Source: Brachionus manjavacas (taxonomy: Eukaryota > Rotifera > Eurotatoria > Ploima > Brachionidae). Taken from it: 64,000 nt of DNA. The stretch covers positions 186,001-250,000 of the forward strand of contig JAHQIY010000023.1 in assembly GCA_019054805.1 (NCBI GenBank), written 5' to 3'. The translations under genes were made by a program, and so were the position numbers. Positions 48,201-56,858 of the stretch are shown one piece after another; the stretch's first letter is position 1; every line of letters starts with the position of its first letter. A model generated the notes under the pieces. The model was not told the DNA's origin. It worked only from the letters and a program-made list of their open reading frames with translations, and did not search any database.

Positions 48201-50020
48201 AATAAACAAGAAGGAAGCTAAATTGAAATGAAATGAGAGACGCTTTACAAGTAAGAAGATAAGCTAAAAGAAGATGTTTGTGATGACTAAGCAAGTAAGT
48301 GAAAGAAGCAGTTGATAAATAATAAATTATAAAAAAAAGAGAAAATGATAATGAACATAAAATAAGGAAATTCATGGATACAACATATCATGGTCTCCTA
48401 AATTTGCAGAGTTAAGCTGAAATTAAATTTCAATATAATCGAGCGTAGTGCAGTTTGCAGAGATTTTGGAGACTTTACTGTTGATGCAACCTTGAATCAT
48501 GCACCATTCTGCATTCACAGAACTAATTTTAGACTTTTAGAAAACAAGTTTTTTACTTTTTTTACACTTTGTTCTGTTCTTTTGCATTAAACTTCACAAA
48601 ACCTTGAATATTTTTGTTAATGAAAAATTGAACATTGCTGAAATTTTGGAAATATAAAATAATGAAATTCGTTTTTTTAGAAATCTTAATTTTAGATTTT
48701 GGATTCTAAAATAAAATATTAAAATAAATATTAAAATAATTTTCGAAACAATACAATGAATGAGAAGAATTAAATGCCGCAAGCTACAAAGACTGATCCG
48801 AAGATACCAAGTTTACTTTTGGTTACCCAACTCTAGAACTGGTTCATTTTAAAATAAATGATTCCAGCTTAGTATAACATTTATTTTTGAGACAGTTTTT
48901 TTTTGTATTTATAAGAATGGGTTGAATAATTGAATTTTGCCAAAAATGGTCAAAAAATTATTCTTTATCTGGTGCAAAGACATTTTATCAAGTCTATTTA
49001 CCAAATAGATCTACATTTTTAGATAACTTAAGTTTTAGCTTTTTTTAAATTTACATAATACAGAATGTCGGTCCATCCTTCCATCGTTATGCATTGAAAA
49101 ACTGTGAGCATAGCATATCCAATATTATCAAACGATGTTATTCCATAGTTTGGACCTTCCCATTTTCCTTCCAAGCACTCAATATCTTCCGACTTTCGGA
49201 AGCGTTCATTGACACAAGTAAAGCCATTCGGATTGGAATTGCTGCACGGACGTAGTTCTCCTTCGCCTGGCACAATAAAAGTCTCCATTGTACTTACATT
49301 GTAACATGTCGCGTGGAAAATACCATTGTAAAATTCCAGGCCAATTATAGCAAAAATAACAATTGCAAATAAAACAAGTAGAGCTATTTGTAGCAAAGGT
49401 GCCATTGCTTTTATTATCGATTTTACCACAACTTGTAAACTTGGTATTCCGGACACTAATTTAAGAGGCCGTAGAACACGGACGGCCCTCAAGGTGCGCA
49501 AATCAAAGTTGGTGCCATCAGTTGAAATAAAAATTGTAATGAACCCAGTAACCACTACCGTATAGTCCATGATATTCCAAACACTTCTCAAGTATGAGTT
49601 TTTATGCAAAACTAAGCCTAACGCTATAATTTTCAAAGTAGCTTCGGTACAGAAAATTGCCAAAAAATATTGCTCTGTCGACTCGAGTGATATGGCCAAA
49701 GGAGTTTTGTCATGATTAGGCAAATGTTCTTCCAGCGCTAAAACCACACAATTGGCGATGATTGTAAGAAGAACCATGTACTCGAAGGGTCCCCATTCTA
49801 TTATAAGCTTAGCATACTTCCTAATGATGTTTTCCTCGGAAAATATAAACAATGAACGATTGTTCTGGCATGGCAAACTGACTAGACGCTTAAAATTCGA
49901 AATCACTTTATAATAAGTGGAATTTTCGTATTGGGAATTGGATGCCACAGCGTTCTCTACCCCAGCATCATTTTCTAACTCAAGTTGAGCCGCCCTCGCA
50001 ATGGCTATTGCATTCAACAT
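32435..50020 (-). CDS. CACNA1: Cav2-type voltage-gated calcium channel alpha-1 subunit, twelve exons
   Basis: Pore-forming subunit of presynaptic high-voltage-activated calcium channels. Exons, in order: 50020-49055, 44916-44697, 43680-43621, 43568-42896, 41067-40874, 40817-39530, 39474-39273, 37859-36384, 36325-36185, 33845-33741, 33607-33305, 33250-32435. All have GT..AG and matching phase; the sum is 6444 bases, 2147 residues plus stop, the usual Cav2 length. Four repeats of six segments are present, each with a selectivity Glu (about residues 314, 669, 1130, 1444), giving the EEEE filter. Cav2 rather than Cav1 is shown by [12 protein letters not shown] after IVS6, [18 protein letters not shown] in IIS6 and the [15 protein letters not shown] region. 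A beta-subunit-binding AID follows IS6. The start Met is the best candidate; an upstream exon cannot be excluded because TTTGGTACAG precedes it. Confidence 0.92.
33305..33607 (-). CDS. CACNA1: Cav2 exon 11: tail
   Basis: 101 codons, phase 0 at both ends, [20 protein letters not shown] onward, Ser/Lys-rich. A 54-base intron with a weak donor (AAA/GTATTT) separates it from exon 12. Confidence 0.7.
33741..33845 (-). CDS. CACNA1: Cav2 exon 10: tail
   Basis: 35 codons, [18 protein letters not shown] to KIQDDV, between a TTTTTAAG acceptor and a GTAAGT donor, phase 0 at both ends. No domain. Confidence 0.65.
34185..34221. repeat. Perfect 16-base hairpin in a Cav2 intron
   Basis: ATTACGTATTTCTACG at 34185-34200, loop AATGG, then the exact inverse CGTAGAAATACGTAAT at 34206-34221. 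It is followed by an unusually GC-rich stretch (TAGTCCCCTTGACTCGCCCG). No arm is shared with a transposon seen elsewhere in the window. Confidence 0.85.
34571..34770. mobile_element. Small MITE, 200 bases
   Basis: Starts ATACCCTTACAAATAAGTGCC and ends GGTACTTATTTGCAAGGGTA; terminal inverted repeats of about 20 bases with two or three mismatches, TA at the edges. No coding content. Tc1/mariner-type MITE by appearance. Confidence 0.7.
34900..35338 (+). pseudogene. MULE transposase C-terminus with SWIM finger
   Basis: From about 34905: [14 protein letters not shown], then after 35018 [17 protein letters not shown] and [27 protein letters not shown]. The CTCP...YMCKQ pattern is the SWIM zinc finger (C.C..n.C.H) that ends animal MULE transposases, but its final His is Gln. 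It ends GRPKSSKKL with a stop at 35336-35338. It lies in the intron between Cav2 exons 9 and 10 on the opposite strand. Only the C-terminal part is kept. Confidence 0.7.
35575..35980. mobile_element. MITE with CTAG-rich ends
   Basis: CTAGTACTAGAAAGCC at 35575-35590 and its near inverse GAGCTTTCTAGTGCTAG at 35964-35980 enclose about 400 non-coding AT-rich bases in the same Cav2 intron. Confidence 0.6.
36185..36325 (-). CDS. CACNA1: Cav2 exon 9: proximal tail
   Basis: 47 codons: [20 protein letters not shown] to [20 protein letters not shown] follows the IQ region as SLFQRLMG does in other invertebrate Cav2 channels. Acceptor TTTTTTCTAG, donor GTAATA. Confidence 0.85.
36384..37859 (-). CDS. 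CACNA1: Cav2 exon 8: repeat IV, EF-hand and IQ region
   Basis: Starts [18 protein letters not shown] (the conserved III-IV linker), then all six segments of repeat IV. The S4 helix carries regularly spaced Arg ([18 protein letters not shown]). The pore has [15 protein letters not shown] with the filter Glu at about residue 1444. IVS6 [17 protein letters not shown] is followed by [20 protein letters not shown] (EF-hand-like) and the IQ-type calmodulin-binding [20 protein letters not shown]. Confidence 0.95.
38143..38940. mobile_element. Family X non-autonomous DNA element
   Basis: 798 bases starting GGTCTAAATTTTTGTGTTTG and ending CACAAAAGATTAAACC, with imperfect inverted arms of about 140 bases (AATGTTGAAATAACAGTGAAA near the left end, its inverse near the right). 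The centre is non-coding. A second copy without its left arm lies at 51858-52474, a solo arm at 12585-12662, and an arm joined to MULE coding sequence at 55293-55500. It is in the Cav2 intron between exons 7 and 8. Confidence 0.8.
39273..39474 (-). CDS. CACNA1: Cav2 exon 7: IIIS6
   Basis: [20 protein letters not shown] then the S6 helix [20 protein letters not shown], a string conserved in Cav2, ending EEAEINKNQ. Phase joins GC/A at the 5' end. Confidence 0.95.
39530..40817 (-). CDS. CACNA1: Cav2 exon 6: IIS6, II-III loop, IIIS1 to pore
   Basis: Opens with [20 protein letters not shown] (IIS6), then an acidic-basic II-III loop of about 150 residues, shorter than in vertebrate Cav2.1/2.2 and without an obvious SNARE-binding synprint motif. 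Repeat III follows with its voltage sensor ([20 protein letters not shown]) and the pore [12 protein letters not shown], filter Glu at about residue 1130. Confidence 0.95.
40874..41067 (-). CDS. CACNA1: Cav2 exon 5: repeat II pore
   Basis: [39 protein letters not shown] (filter Glu at about residue 669) and the start of IIS6, ending FIVLVMFGN. The split codon T/AT joins exon 6 as GNYTLLN. Confidence 0.95.
41640..42413 (+). mobile_element. CR1-like LINE (family D), intact C-terminal frame
   Basis: [20 protein letters not shown] at about 41665-41725 is the region after the YADD box; one frame change later a 219-codon frame (41754-42413) reads [44 protein letters not shown] and [20 protein letters not shown] to a stop. 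The GC content is well above the surroundings, which suggests recent arrival. 5'-truncated, antisense in the Cav2 intron between exons 4 and 5. Confidence 0.85.
42896..43568 (-). CDS. CACNA1: Cav2 exon 4: I-II loop and repeat II S1-S5
   Basis: [20 protein letters not shown] (I-II loop), then [20 protein letters not shown] leading into IIS1, S4 with [18 protein letters not shown] and S5 ending LGMQLFGGE. Acceptor ATTCATAG, donor GTAAGT at 42895. Confidence 0.95.
43621..43680 (-). CDS. CACNA1: Cav2 exon 3: short I-II loop exon
   Basis: Sixty bases, [20 protein letters not shown], between AAATAG and GTATGA. The introns on the exon 4 side are 52 bases. Its phase links exon 2 (G/AA) and exon 4 (A/CT). 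Confidence 0.85.
43920..44107 (+). pseudogene. Unrecognised zinc-knuckle frame, perhaps a transposase tail
   Basis: A frame of about 58 codons: [20 protein letters not shown], then [17 protein letters not shown] and NGCTKKKN with a stop at 44107. An acidic stretch followed by a Cys2-Cys2 cluster resembles C-termini of DNA-transposon proteins. No upstream coding part is visible. It lies in the Cav2 intron between exons 2 and 3. Confidence 0.35.
44697..44916 (-). CDS. CACNA1: Cav2 exon 2: IS6 and beta-subunit binding site
   Basis: [20 protein letters not shown], then IS6 ([15 protein letters not shown]) and the [21 protein letters not shown], which keeps the QQ..E..L.GY..WI pattern with the second Gln as Asn-Gln shifted. 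This helix binds the channel beta subunit. Donor GTAATT at 44696. Confidence 0.95.
45254..46433 (+). mobile_element. Tc1/mariner transposon, degenerate
   Basis: Ends CGAGTGTAGAATAAAA and AAATTCTACACCCGC form terminal inverted repeats. From 45420 the frame reads [49 protein letters not shown] (GRP linker) and [24 protein letters not shown] near 45850 has the first catalytic Asp, and [18 protein letters not shown] near 46133 the last acidic block. Several stops and frame changes. It lies in the 4.1 kb Cav2 intron 1, opposite to the gene. Confidence 0.8.
46537..47563. repeat. Foldback-like element of about 1 kb
   Basis: TGTCAATATAATTTTTATAT at 46537 and its near inverse ending TATTATATTGACA at 47563 share about 40 bases including GGAAC(G/A)AACTGTG. 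Within it, 46860-46905 is a LINE tail (GAGCGCGGTACAGAAAAACA and AATAAAA), so the element took a later insertion. No coding content. Confidence 0.55.
47564..49050. other. Cav2 intron 1, mostly unrecognised
   Basis: AT-rich. At 48455-48560 a plus-strand frame reads [17 protein letters not shown], faintly like the catalytic start of MULE transposases, but too weak for a call. No other structure found. Confidence 0.3.
49055..50020 (-). CDS. CACNA1: Cav2 exon 1: N-terminus and repeat I to pore
   Basis: Starts [37 protein letters not shown] at about residue 70 is the Cav2 N-terminal signature, followed by IS1-S5, voltage sensor [20 protein letters not shown], and pore [17 protein letters not shown] with the filter Glu at about residue 314. 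Extracellular loop Cys are kept. Donor GTAAAT at 49054. 322 codons, phase 0. Confidence 0.93.
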
Positions 50021-50229
50021 TCTAAAAATCTGTACCAAAATATGTAAGCTGAGAATTAACAACTAAACTCTATAAATATAATCATGTAGAATGAAGTGCC
50101 ACCACAAAAAATTTAAAAAATCAATATTTTTGACTATTATGCTTCGATTATTCATCTTTTATTTTAATTTTAATTTATTATGAAATTGTACTATAGATTT
50201 TTTATTTTTCTCACAAATTTTTATTTCAA
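50021..50229 (-). promoter_or_regulatory. Upstream region of the Cav2 start
   Basis: AT-rich sequence before the proposed start Met. TTTTGGTACAG lies 10 bases upstream of the ATG and could be a splice acceptor for a 5' untranslated exon. No TATA box can be singled out. Confidence 0.25.
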
Positions 50230-50466
50230 GAAAAAATTGAAAATTTACAACACTTAATTCCTTCTGTGTGCCAAAGGGAATGGATTAAATGTGACTTGAT
50301 TTTGGAAAATATCTTCATTAGACAAGGAGCATCGTTTGCTTTTGGTGTTCATCAAAAACCACTATCAAATAAACAGCATCAGTGGGCCATAAATGCGTTT
50401 GCAAAAATTTTATTGAAAAAATATTCAAATTCAATTAAATTAAGTAAGATTTACCAAATTTTATAA
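50230..50466 (+). pseudogene. Unrecognised coding-like fragment
   Basis: A 66-codon frame, VCQREWIKCDLILENIFIRQ, GASFAFGVHQKPLSNKQHQW, then AINAFAKILLKKYSN, extendable upstream (LQHLIPS). It looks like protein-coding debris, probably transposon-derived, but I recognise no family. Confidence 0.3.
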
Positions 50467-51716
50467 AACGATAGTAGGAAAAAAATTGAAAAAAGCTTTT
50501 ATTGTGGAAATCTGGCTAAAAGCATTCTTAAAAAAAAAATACTTTTTGTTTATTTGATGAACTTTGACAGAAGTGAAAGATAGGTTAAAAATTATTTGTC
50601 GCTTTAATCACATGCCCAGAAGTATATGCTAACAGAATCACCTTAATCTAAAATTTAGAAAGCTTTCAATTTGATCAGAAGTTTCATGTCGACTTTGAGA
50701 TCGAGGTCCAAAAAAAATGATCACATTTTATGTGAACAAATCATTATCATAAAAAAATAATTTTCACATTTCATTTATTTTACAAGTTGAAATTTTGAAA
50801 AACTAAATTCATTTTATTAATGAATGTTTTATTATCCTGACAAAATTTTTTCACCAAGTCTAATTCATTCATTAATTAATACATATTTCGAATTTGCTCA
50901 AAATTTACATCAAAGAAGAAATTAAGTTTCTTTAAAGAATAAAAGACTTTAAATAATTAATTGTAAGTTCAGTTAAGTGTTCAATTTGCAAAGAGTTAAA
51001 GAAAAACAAAAGAGGACTGAATTTGCATATTCCAAAAAAAATCAAATTATTATAATAATTTGAAAATTAAATTGATAAAATAATTTTATTTTGAGAAATT
51101 AATTTAAGGATATAATTTCAATTTTTTATTTTTCATTTTTCAATAATCACAATTTTTTTTCTGAACACAAAATTTTTTATATGATTACAAAAAAGTTTTA
51201 AAAATATTAAATGTTCACAAATTGTGTAATCAGAAGTCTGGTGTTCAATCTTTTTGACCCCAATCGCTATTAGTTTAACATTTTTACCGAATTCATTTTT
51301 TTTAATAAATAATTTTCTTAGTTATTTTTAAGAAAAAAAAAATTTGTCATAAATTTCTTATTTTTATTTCATGATTATTCTTTTTTGGCATTAATTTACT
51401 AATTGCCGATCAAACCTATCAATTTTTTTGCAGAAAAAATTAATTTCAAAATAAACTTTACAAATAATGAGTTAATTTTATTTATTTATTTAATTAAAGT
51501 TCAAGTCCCATGGACAAATTGAAATAAAAATTAATAGATAGTTAAATATCCATTTTACAATTAGTTTAAAAAAATTTAGTTTGTTATTACATTAAAATTT
51601 AAATAACATTGAAAATGTGAGAGGCTTCAAATTTTTTTTTCAGTTTCAAAAAAAAGAATTATTTTAAGAAAAATTTGAAAAAAAAATATTGAAAATTCTA
51701 TTTTAACTTTAAAACA
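50467..51716. other. Intergenic sequence, nothing recognised
   Basis: AT-rich with no motif. 51600-51716 has a TTTTTTTTCAGTTTC stretch like the arm of family X. Confidence 0.35.
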
Positions 51717-51855
51717 ATTCATTTATTTATTTTTCCCCGAGCAAATGCTCCTTCAGAATAAAAACACGTGAAAAAACTTAAAAATTTAAATAATTTAAAA
51801 TAAAAAAAAAATGAATAAAAAAAAAAAAAAAAGAAGATAAATAATGCATTCAGAC
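51717..51855 (-). mobile_element. LINE (family A-like) 3' end inserted in a family X element
   Basis: TTTATTTATTTTTCCCCGAG then GCTCCTTCAGAATAAA, inverted, is the hairpin 3' terminus of family A with a variant loop. It interrupts the left half of the family X copy that continues at 51858. Confidence 0.6.
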
Positions 51856-51857
51856 TA

Positions 51858-52474
51858 AAGTTTATATTCAATCGTTGAAAAACTGAGTCTAGTTGGTTAG
51901 CTAAACCAAAGTTCACTTATTATCCGAAAAATTCTTGTTCTCAGGTTTTGTGAACTATTGGTGCACCAATTTTTTTTGTTCAAAATAGAATTATACGAAC
52001 AATTTTTAGATCATGTGAAAAAATTGAATAAAGCTATTTAATAGAATGCCTAAATCTCGAAACTGATATAAAAATTAGTTAAAAATTTTTTAGGTTTTTT
52101 TTTTGAAGGAGTTTTAGAAATGGCATTTGCTCTGATCGGATCTGCTTGACTTAGCATTTGTTTTCTTTTTATAAAATTTTGACTTTAGTGATAATTTACT
52201 TTCGTTTGGTGCATTTTTACAAAAACTTAATTTATGAAAAATGGAAAAAAGAGCGTAGTAAGTTTTTTAGACTACTAATATTATCTTTAAGGATCATCAT
52301 ATCACAAACTCAAAGTCAAAATTTATAAAAAAAAAAAACAAGTTTTTCATGTTGGCAATATAATCTTAAAATTATTTTTTTTTTGAAACAGAAAAAAATG
52401 CTTGAAACATCGAGCTTTTTCAATGTTATTTCAACATTGGATACATTTTGTAATTCAAACACAAAAAATAAACC
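51858..52474. mobile_element. Family X element, second copy
   Basis: Nearly identical for 600 bases to 38330-38940 (TTTATATTCAATCG(T/A)TGAAAAACTGAG onward) with a few indels, including an extra CTCAAAGTCAAAATTTATAA near 52308. Ends CACAAAAAATAAACC. The left arm is missing or masked by the LINE tail. Confidence 0.8.
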
Positions 52475-52499
52475 ATATCTTTTTAATATTATTTATATA

Positions 52500-52551
52500 A
52501 GCTCTTTGAATTGAAATGATATTTCGAATTTATCTTCAACCTAAAGATGCC
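52500..52551. repeat. Solo arm of foldback family Y
   Basis: TTTGAATTGAAATGATATTTCG to CTAAAGATGCC matches the right arm of the element at 56859-57515 (GAATTGAAACGATATTTTGA to CAAGATGCC). Confidence 0.6.
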
Positions 52552-52775
52552 AATAATTATTAATCTGATCAAATATAAGTACTAATTTGTAAATTAATTT
52601 ATATATTAATTGGGAGAAAGATTTAAAAATAAAATCTTTATTATTAGAGATTGTCATTGCCTCCAAATCCATCAGTTTACTCAATTTTGCTCATTTTAGA
52701 TTAAAAATTTTGTTTTATTTTTAATAATTAATTAAAAAAATTAAATCAATTAATGATTAATTAATAAATAGCAGT

Positions 52776-53534
52776 TTAATTTATTTGAAAATCAAAGTAT
52801 GTATCTGGAAATGGCTCATCTTTTAATGTGAAATGCCACCATTCCAATTCATAATTAACAAAACCATTCTTTTCCATAATATCTTTCAAAAAAAGCCTAT
52901 TCTGATGAGCAGTTTCAGACACCAGATTAGATAAAGTGTTAGAAGCTTTGTCAAAAAGATCAAATGAAGAGCCCATATCAACTGTGTTATCATCTAAAAA
53001 TAATATTTCTCTTCCATCAGACAATTTACGGCTTTTACGAACAACATTTTGCAAGCTTTTGCCCAACTCAATGATGCTCAAATCAATAGTGCTACCTCGG
53101 CTATGACCTGATCGATTTGCTATGTAGCCTTCATCAAAAACTTTATCATGATCCACATAGGGAAAATAAGAAGGTTTGTTAGTTTGATTTGCGTTTTTGT
53201 CTTCAGCCCATCTAACAAAATTTTGCACAGCTCTAGTCGGGCGAAATGCGTCATAAATGACAATATTGAAACCTTTTGAATCAAGTTCCTTCCATACTTC
53301 ATTTAATGCAACAGCGCATTTTTGGGTCATTATAACTTTATTTGCATCATAGCCAGTGACTTTTTGGTTCATGAAGTTTTCTGTGGTTATGTATCGAAGA
53401 TTTGGAATTATCTTTGGATTTATTTGATCCAGATAAACAAAAGAATCGGGAAGTTTGGATTTATTACTTTTCCTTTTACAGCTTAAACTCATTTGAAAAA
53501 ACAATAGTTGAATGAAAATCAGTTTTAGCATCAT
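52776..53534 (-). CDS. VanX-type D-Ala-D-Ala dipeptidase (peptidase M15D), secreted
   Basis: 252 residues. Zinc dipeptidase family known from bacteria, where it splits D-Ala-D-Ala. A signal peptide is likely at residues 1-18 (KLIFIQLLFFQMSLS). The zinc site is complete: SGHSRGSTID gives His144 and Asp151 (S.H..G...D), EWWH gives the catalytic Glu231 and zinc ligand His234, and YDAFRP carries the substrate Arg98. The GYDANK and RAVQNFVRWA parts also fit the family. No intron. A bacterial origin by horizontal transfer is likely, because ordinary animals lack the enzyme; the host-like AT content and added signal peptide indicate an established gene rather than contamination. It could act on bacterial wall precursors in feeding or defence (inference). 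Confidence 0.9.
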   Translation of the reverse strand: MMLKLIFIQLLFFQMSLSCKRKSNKSKLPDSFVYLDQINPKIIPNLRYITTENFMNQKVTGYDANKVIMTQKCAVALNEVWKELDSKGFNIVIYDAFRPTRAVQNFVRWAEDKNANQTNKPSYFPYVDHDKVFDEGYIANRSGHSRGSTIDLSIIELGKSLQNVVRKSRKLSDGREILFLDDNTVDMGSSFDLFDKASNTLSNLVSETAHQNRLFLKDIMEKNGFVNYELEWWHFTLKDEPFPDTYFDFQIN

Positions 53535-55292
53535 TTTTATTTTTTACAAAAAATATACTAAAATGAAAAAAATAAATTTGTTAAGGAAAAACATCTAGTT
53601 TTAGTAGAGTAAAAGGCTAAGCCTAAAAAATATTTACACAATATAATTCTTTTAAACAATTCATAGTTTCGTATTTGAAATTATCTTTTGGAATTTTAAA
53701 ATTTAATATCAAATAAGAGACATTAGAATAAAATAATTTAAATCTTAAACTTTATCTCATTAAGTTTACTTTATCTAAATTGTTGAATAAAAAAGCTTTA
53801 ATTGCATTCGCAAAGTATTCATTTCTTATCAAAATGAGTAAATTGAAAACCTAAAAAAATATTTCTTTTCATTTTAGTCTTTATAATTATAATTCTGATA
53901 AGAATTATCCAAAATTTTTGAAAATATTTTACATTGCTTTCAAAAATTTATCAAAATAAAACTCGCATCTTTCAAAGATATACTTGCTTTACCGTTATGA
54001 TTCTTAATCACCTTTGGTGATCAAAAGAGACACTGTAATATTAAATACAGATGGAAAAATTTTCTTTTTTTTTCTTTTTAAAAAGACTAAAATTAGGAAT
54101 AAAAAAAATTCTCTTTGAAAAAATTGCATTATAGATCAGCACTATTTTTCCCAAAATAAAATTTTCAAATTTTTTAAACAATAATCAACTTCAATCTTTT
54201 TGATGGCATATCTTTTTGTCATATGAAATAATTTTTTAAGGTAAAACAAGTCTTTTAAAGTTCGTTGAGCAATGGTAAATGAGAATATTAAAAAATTTCT
54301 GTTTGTCCTTTTAGTACTTTGTTTTTTAATTAATAGTAGATTTGAATTAATTAATAGTTAAATTTTGATGAATAGTTCTTTTTTCTACTAAATACCCGAA
54401 TCCCTAAACCAAGGCTCCGCCCAAAAACCTATTTAGTTTTTAATTAAAAATTATTTATTTCAAAAAAAATTACTCCAGATTCGGCGATGATAAAGAAAAA
54501 GGAATAAAATAAAAATTTAAAAATTCTTCTTATAAAAATAAAGACTATTGTTGGTGTTGCTTTTTAGAATTCAGGATTACATGCTTAAAAAATATAAACA
54601 AAAAAAATTATATTATTTCTATTTTTACAATAAAAAATAATTTTATTTTCAACTAATTTTGTTTATTTGTTTTTTCTCTTTATTTTTTTTTTATTTTTTT
54701 AGAACATTTGAGTTTCAGCGACAGGTACTCGTTTTAAAGTACAAAAGGAGCAGGACCAAATAAAAGAAATTCAGGTTAAATACAAAATAGAAAAATTTTT
54801 TTAATAGTTAAAACTCATTGTATATCCATGAGTTCTTTTTTACATCTAATTTTAATTTAACAAAAAAAAATGAATTTTTCAAATTATTTAATTTGAGCCG
54901 AATTTTTATACATTGATTTTTTTATAGTTTGAATTTTTAAATCAATCTACAAAAAAAAGAAAAACCGATAACTAAAATTTATTTGTTATTTATTTGTTAG
55001 AGGTAAGTTAAAGTCAAGATCAGTGATGGATAAAAACCAGGCGTTAAATTTCTTTCAGACAAAAAGAAGATTTGATTACTAAAACACAATTTGATTTAGT
55101 AAAAAATTATATTTTAGTAATCACAAGGTTTCTAATCTAATAATCATATTCTGACCCAACTTGACCTGGTACTAAATCTTAGTCTCGAATTGAATCTAAA
55201 AATTTCTCATCTTGTAAAGCAAGACATAGTTTACAAGTAATCACATTAACTCACCTAATCAGATTCAACTTTAAATATCTAAGGGATAATAT
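53535..55292. other. Intergenic sequence, nothing firm
   Basis: AT-rich. 54395-54430 is locally GC-richer (CCCGAATCCCTAAACCAAGG), and 54705-54770 has a LINE-tail-like TACTCGTTTTAAAGTACAAA. No gene, RNA or complete repeat found. Confidence 0.35.
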
Positions 55293-56240
55293 GGTTTAAT
55301 TATTTGTTTGAAAAACAAAATGTATTTAATGTTGAAATAACATTAAAAAATGGCGATGTTTCAAATTATTTTTTCAGTCTCAAATAAAAAATTAATTTTA
55401 AGTTAATATTGCAAGCATTTTCATATTTGAAATTAAACTCTTTAGTGAAATAGAATGAGTTTAATTTTTATTTTAAAATCTGGAAAAAATATTGAAAATT
55501 CTTTTTTAATTTTTAAATAATTCATTTCAAATGTCTTTATATGTTTTCCAAGTTTGTCAGGGATTCTTTTTTTAATGTTCTGTTTTAAATGGAACCAACT
55601 CATGAGGATAGTTATTTCTGGAAAACATTGCTTAGTTGGTGCCGCGCAAGTTGCTTGTGAATCTTGCATTAGAAATCTCATTTGGAAATTAATGTTGAAA
55701 AAATTACAAACATGCAAGTTTTTAACGTTATCGACTTTATTATGTTTTGGTGTCGTCTTTTTTTTGTACCGATGATCAAAGCCAGCTATTTGTTCACTCT
55801 TAAGCTCGAGATCCTCTATTTTATATTTGACTCGGTTGTTATTTAAATGACATCTGATCTGTCTTGGGAACAGTTTAGGATGGTTGTTTATCAACTCGAT
55901 GATTATATTCTTTAATTTTTTCTGGTAACCCATCCTCGTTGTTATATTAATCTGCGATCGAATGTTGTACATGATCAGCTTTTTGGGAAATGGACACGTT
56001 ATCACTGATTTCACAAATAACGCAGTTGTATTTGACTGGACAACCTTCAATGTCACATCTTCTCAATTGTTGTTTGGCTCGGTTGCTAGTGGTTTCAAAG
56101 CACAGTTTACAATAATAGTCTCTATTAGTTTGAAAAGCTACTGATTGTGGAATTTGAACACGAATGTATTCTTTAAGCTCAAGTTCAGTTAAGCCATCTT
56201 CTAACATCTCCCAATCAAAATCTTCTTTTTCATTTTCCAT
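55293..56240 (-). pseudogene. MULE transposase remnant joined to a family X terminal repeat
   Basis: The minus strand from 56240 opens MENEKEDFDWEMLEDGLTEL, then RVQIPQSVAFQTNRDYYCKL with Cys/His spacing of a WRKY/GCM-like finger (YYCKLC, RRCDIEGCPVKYNC). Beyond frame changes it goes on with RMGYQKKLKNIIIELINNHP, FLMQDSQATCAAPTKQCFPE (second catalytic Asp region) and MSWFHLKQNIKKRI. The C-terminal SWIM finger is missing. The left side, 55293-55500, starts GGTTTAATTATTTGTTTG and is the family X arm. This links family X to a Mutator-like transposase. Confidence 0.75.
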
Positions 56241-56858
56241 TTTTTATTAACAACAATCAAATGATTTTAGAATAGAAGAAAACTACTATTCAAATACTTA
56301 AATTTACTATAGTAAAAAATGAAATGATTTATTTTTGCATGTAGTTGTTTTAGAGAAATATAGTTTATTTTTAAATTAAAAAGCTTTTACTTTTTATTAG
56401 CAAATATTACTTTAGAAAAAAATAGTTTTACTTTGTTGAATAAAAAAGACTTTATTTTAATTAGCCAGCCAATATCTAGGGACAAAATTTTCAAATTTGA
56501 CATTCAATGCCAAATTTGAAAAATTCCATTATTTTTTATGGAATAAAAAGCTAAACAAAAGAATGAAAGATTTCTTAAAAAGTGTTACATAATCGCAATT
56601 AAAACAAATTCATCCATAATAATAAAAAATAAATAAATAATTGCTTTAAAAAAAAAAATAAAAAAAAGCTCTTTTTATATTTTATTTGGCATTTTAATTA
56701 ATAATTTAATAATATGTCACTCGTAATATCTTCATGTCACAAATTGCATCGTCTATCCATATTTTGAAACAATTTATAATTAAAATTTTTTTTAATTAAA
56801 ATTTAGAATTTAGAAATTATCCTTTTAATAAGTTCAATAAATTGAATCACAAAATTTT
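56241..56858. other. Upstream of the MULE frame, nothing recognised
   Basis: AT-rich. The expected second terminal repeat of family X could not be found here. Confidence 0.3.

Noticed and set aside
48115-48375. Hydrophobic minus-strand frame of 86 codons
   Set aside because: Phe/Leu/Ser-rich product of AT-rich repeats; no start context or motif.
48455-48560. Possible sixth MULE catalytic fragment ([11 protein letters not shown])
   Set aside because: Match limited to a few residues and not continued by the GYP.L.V block.
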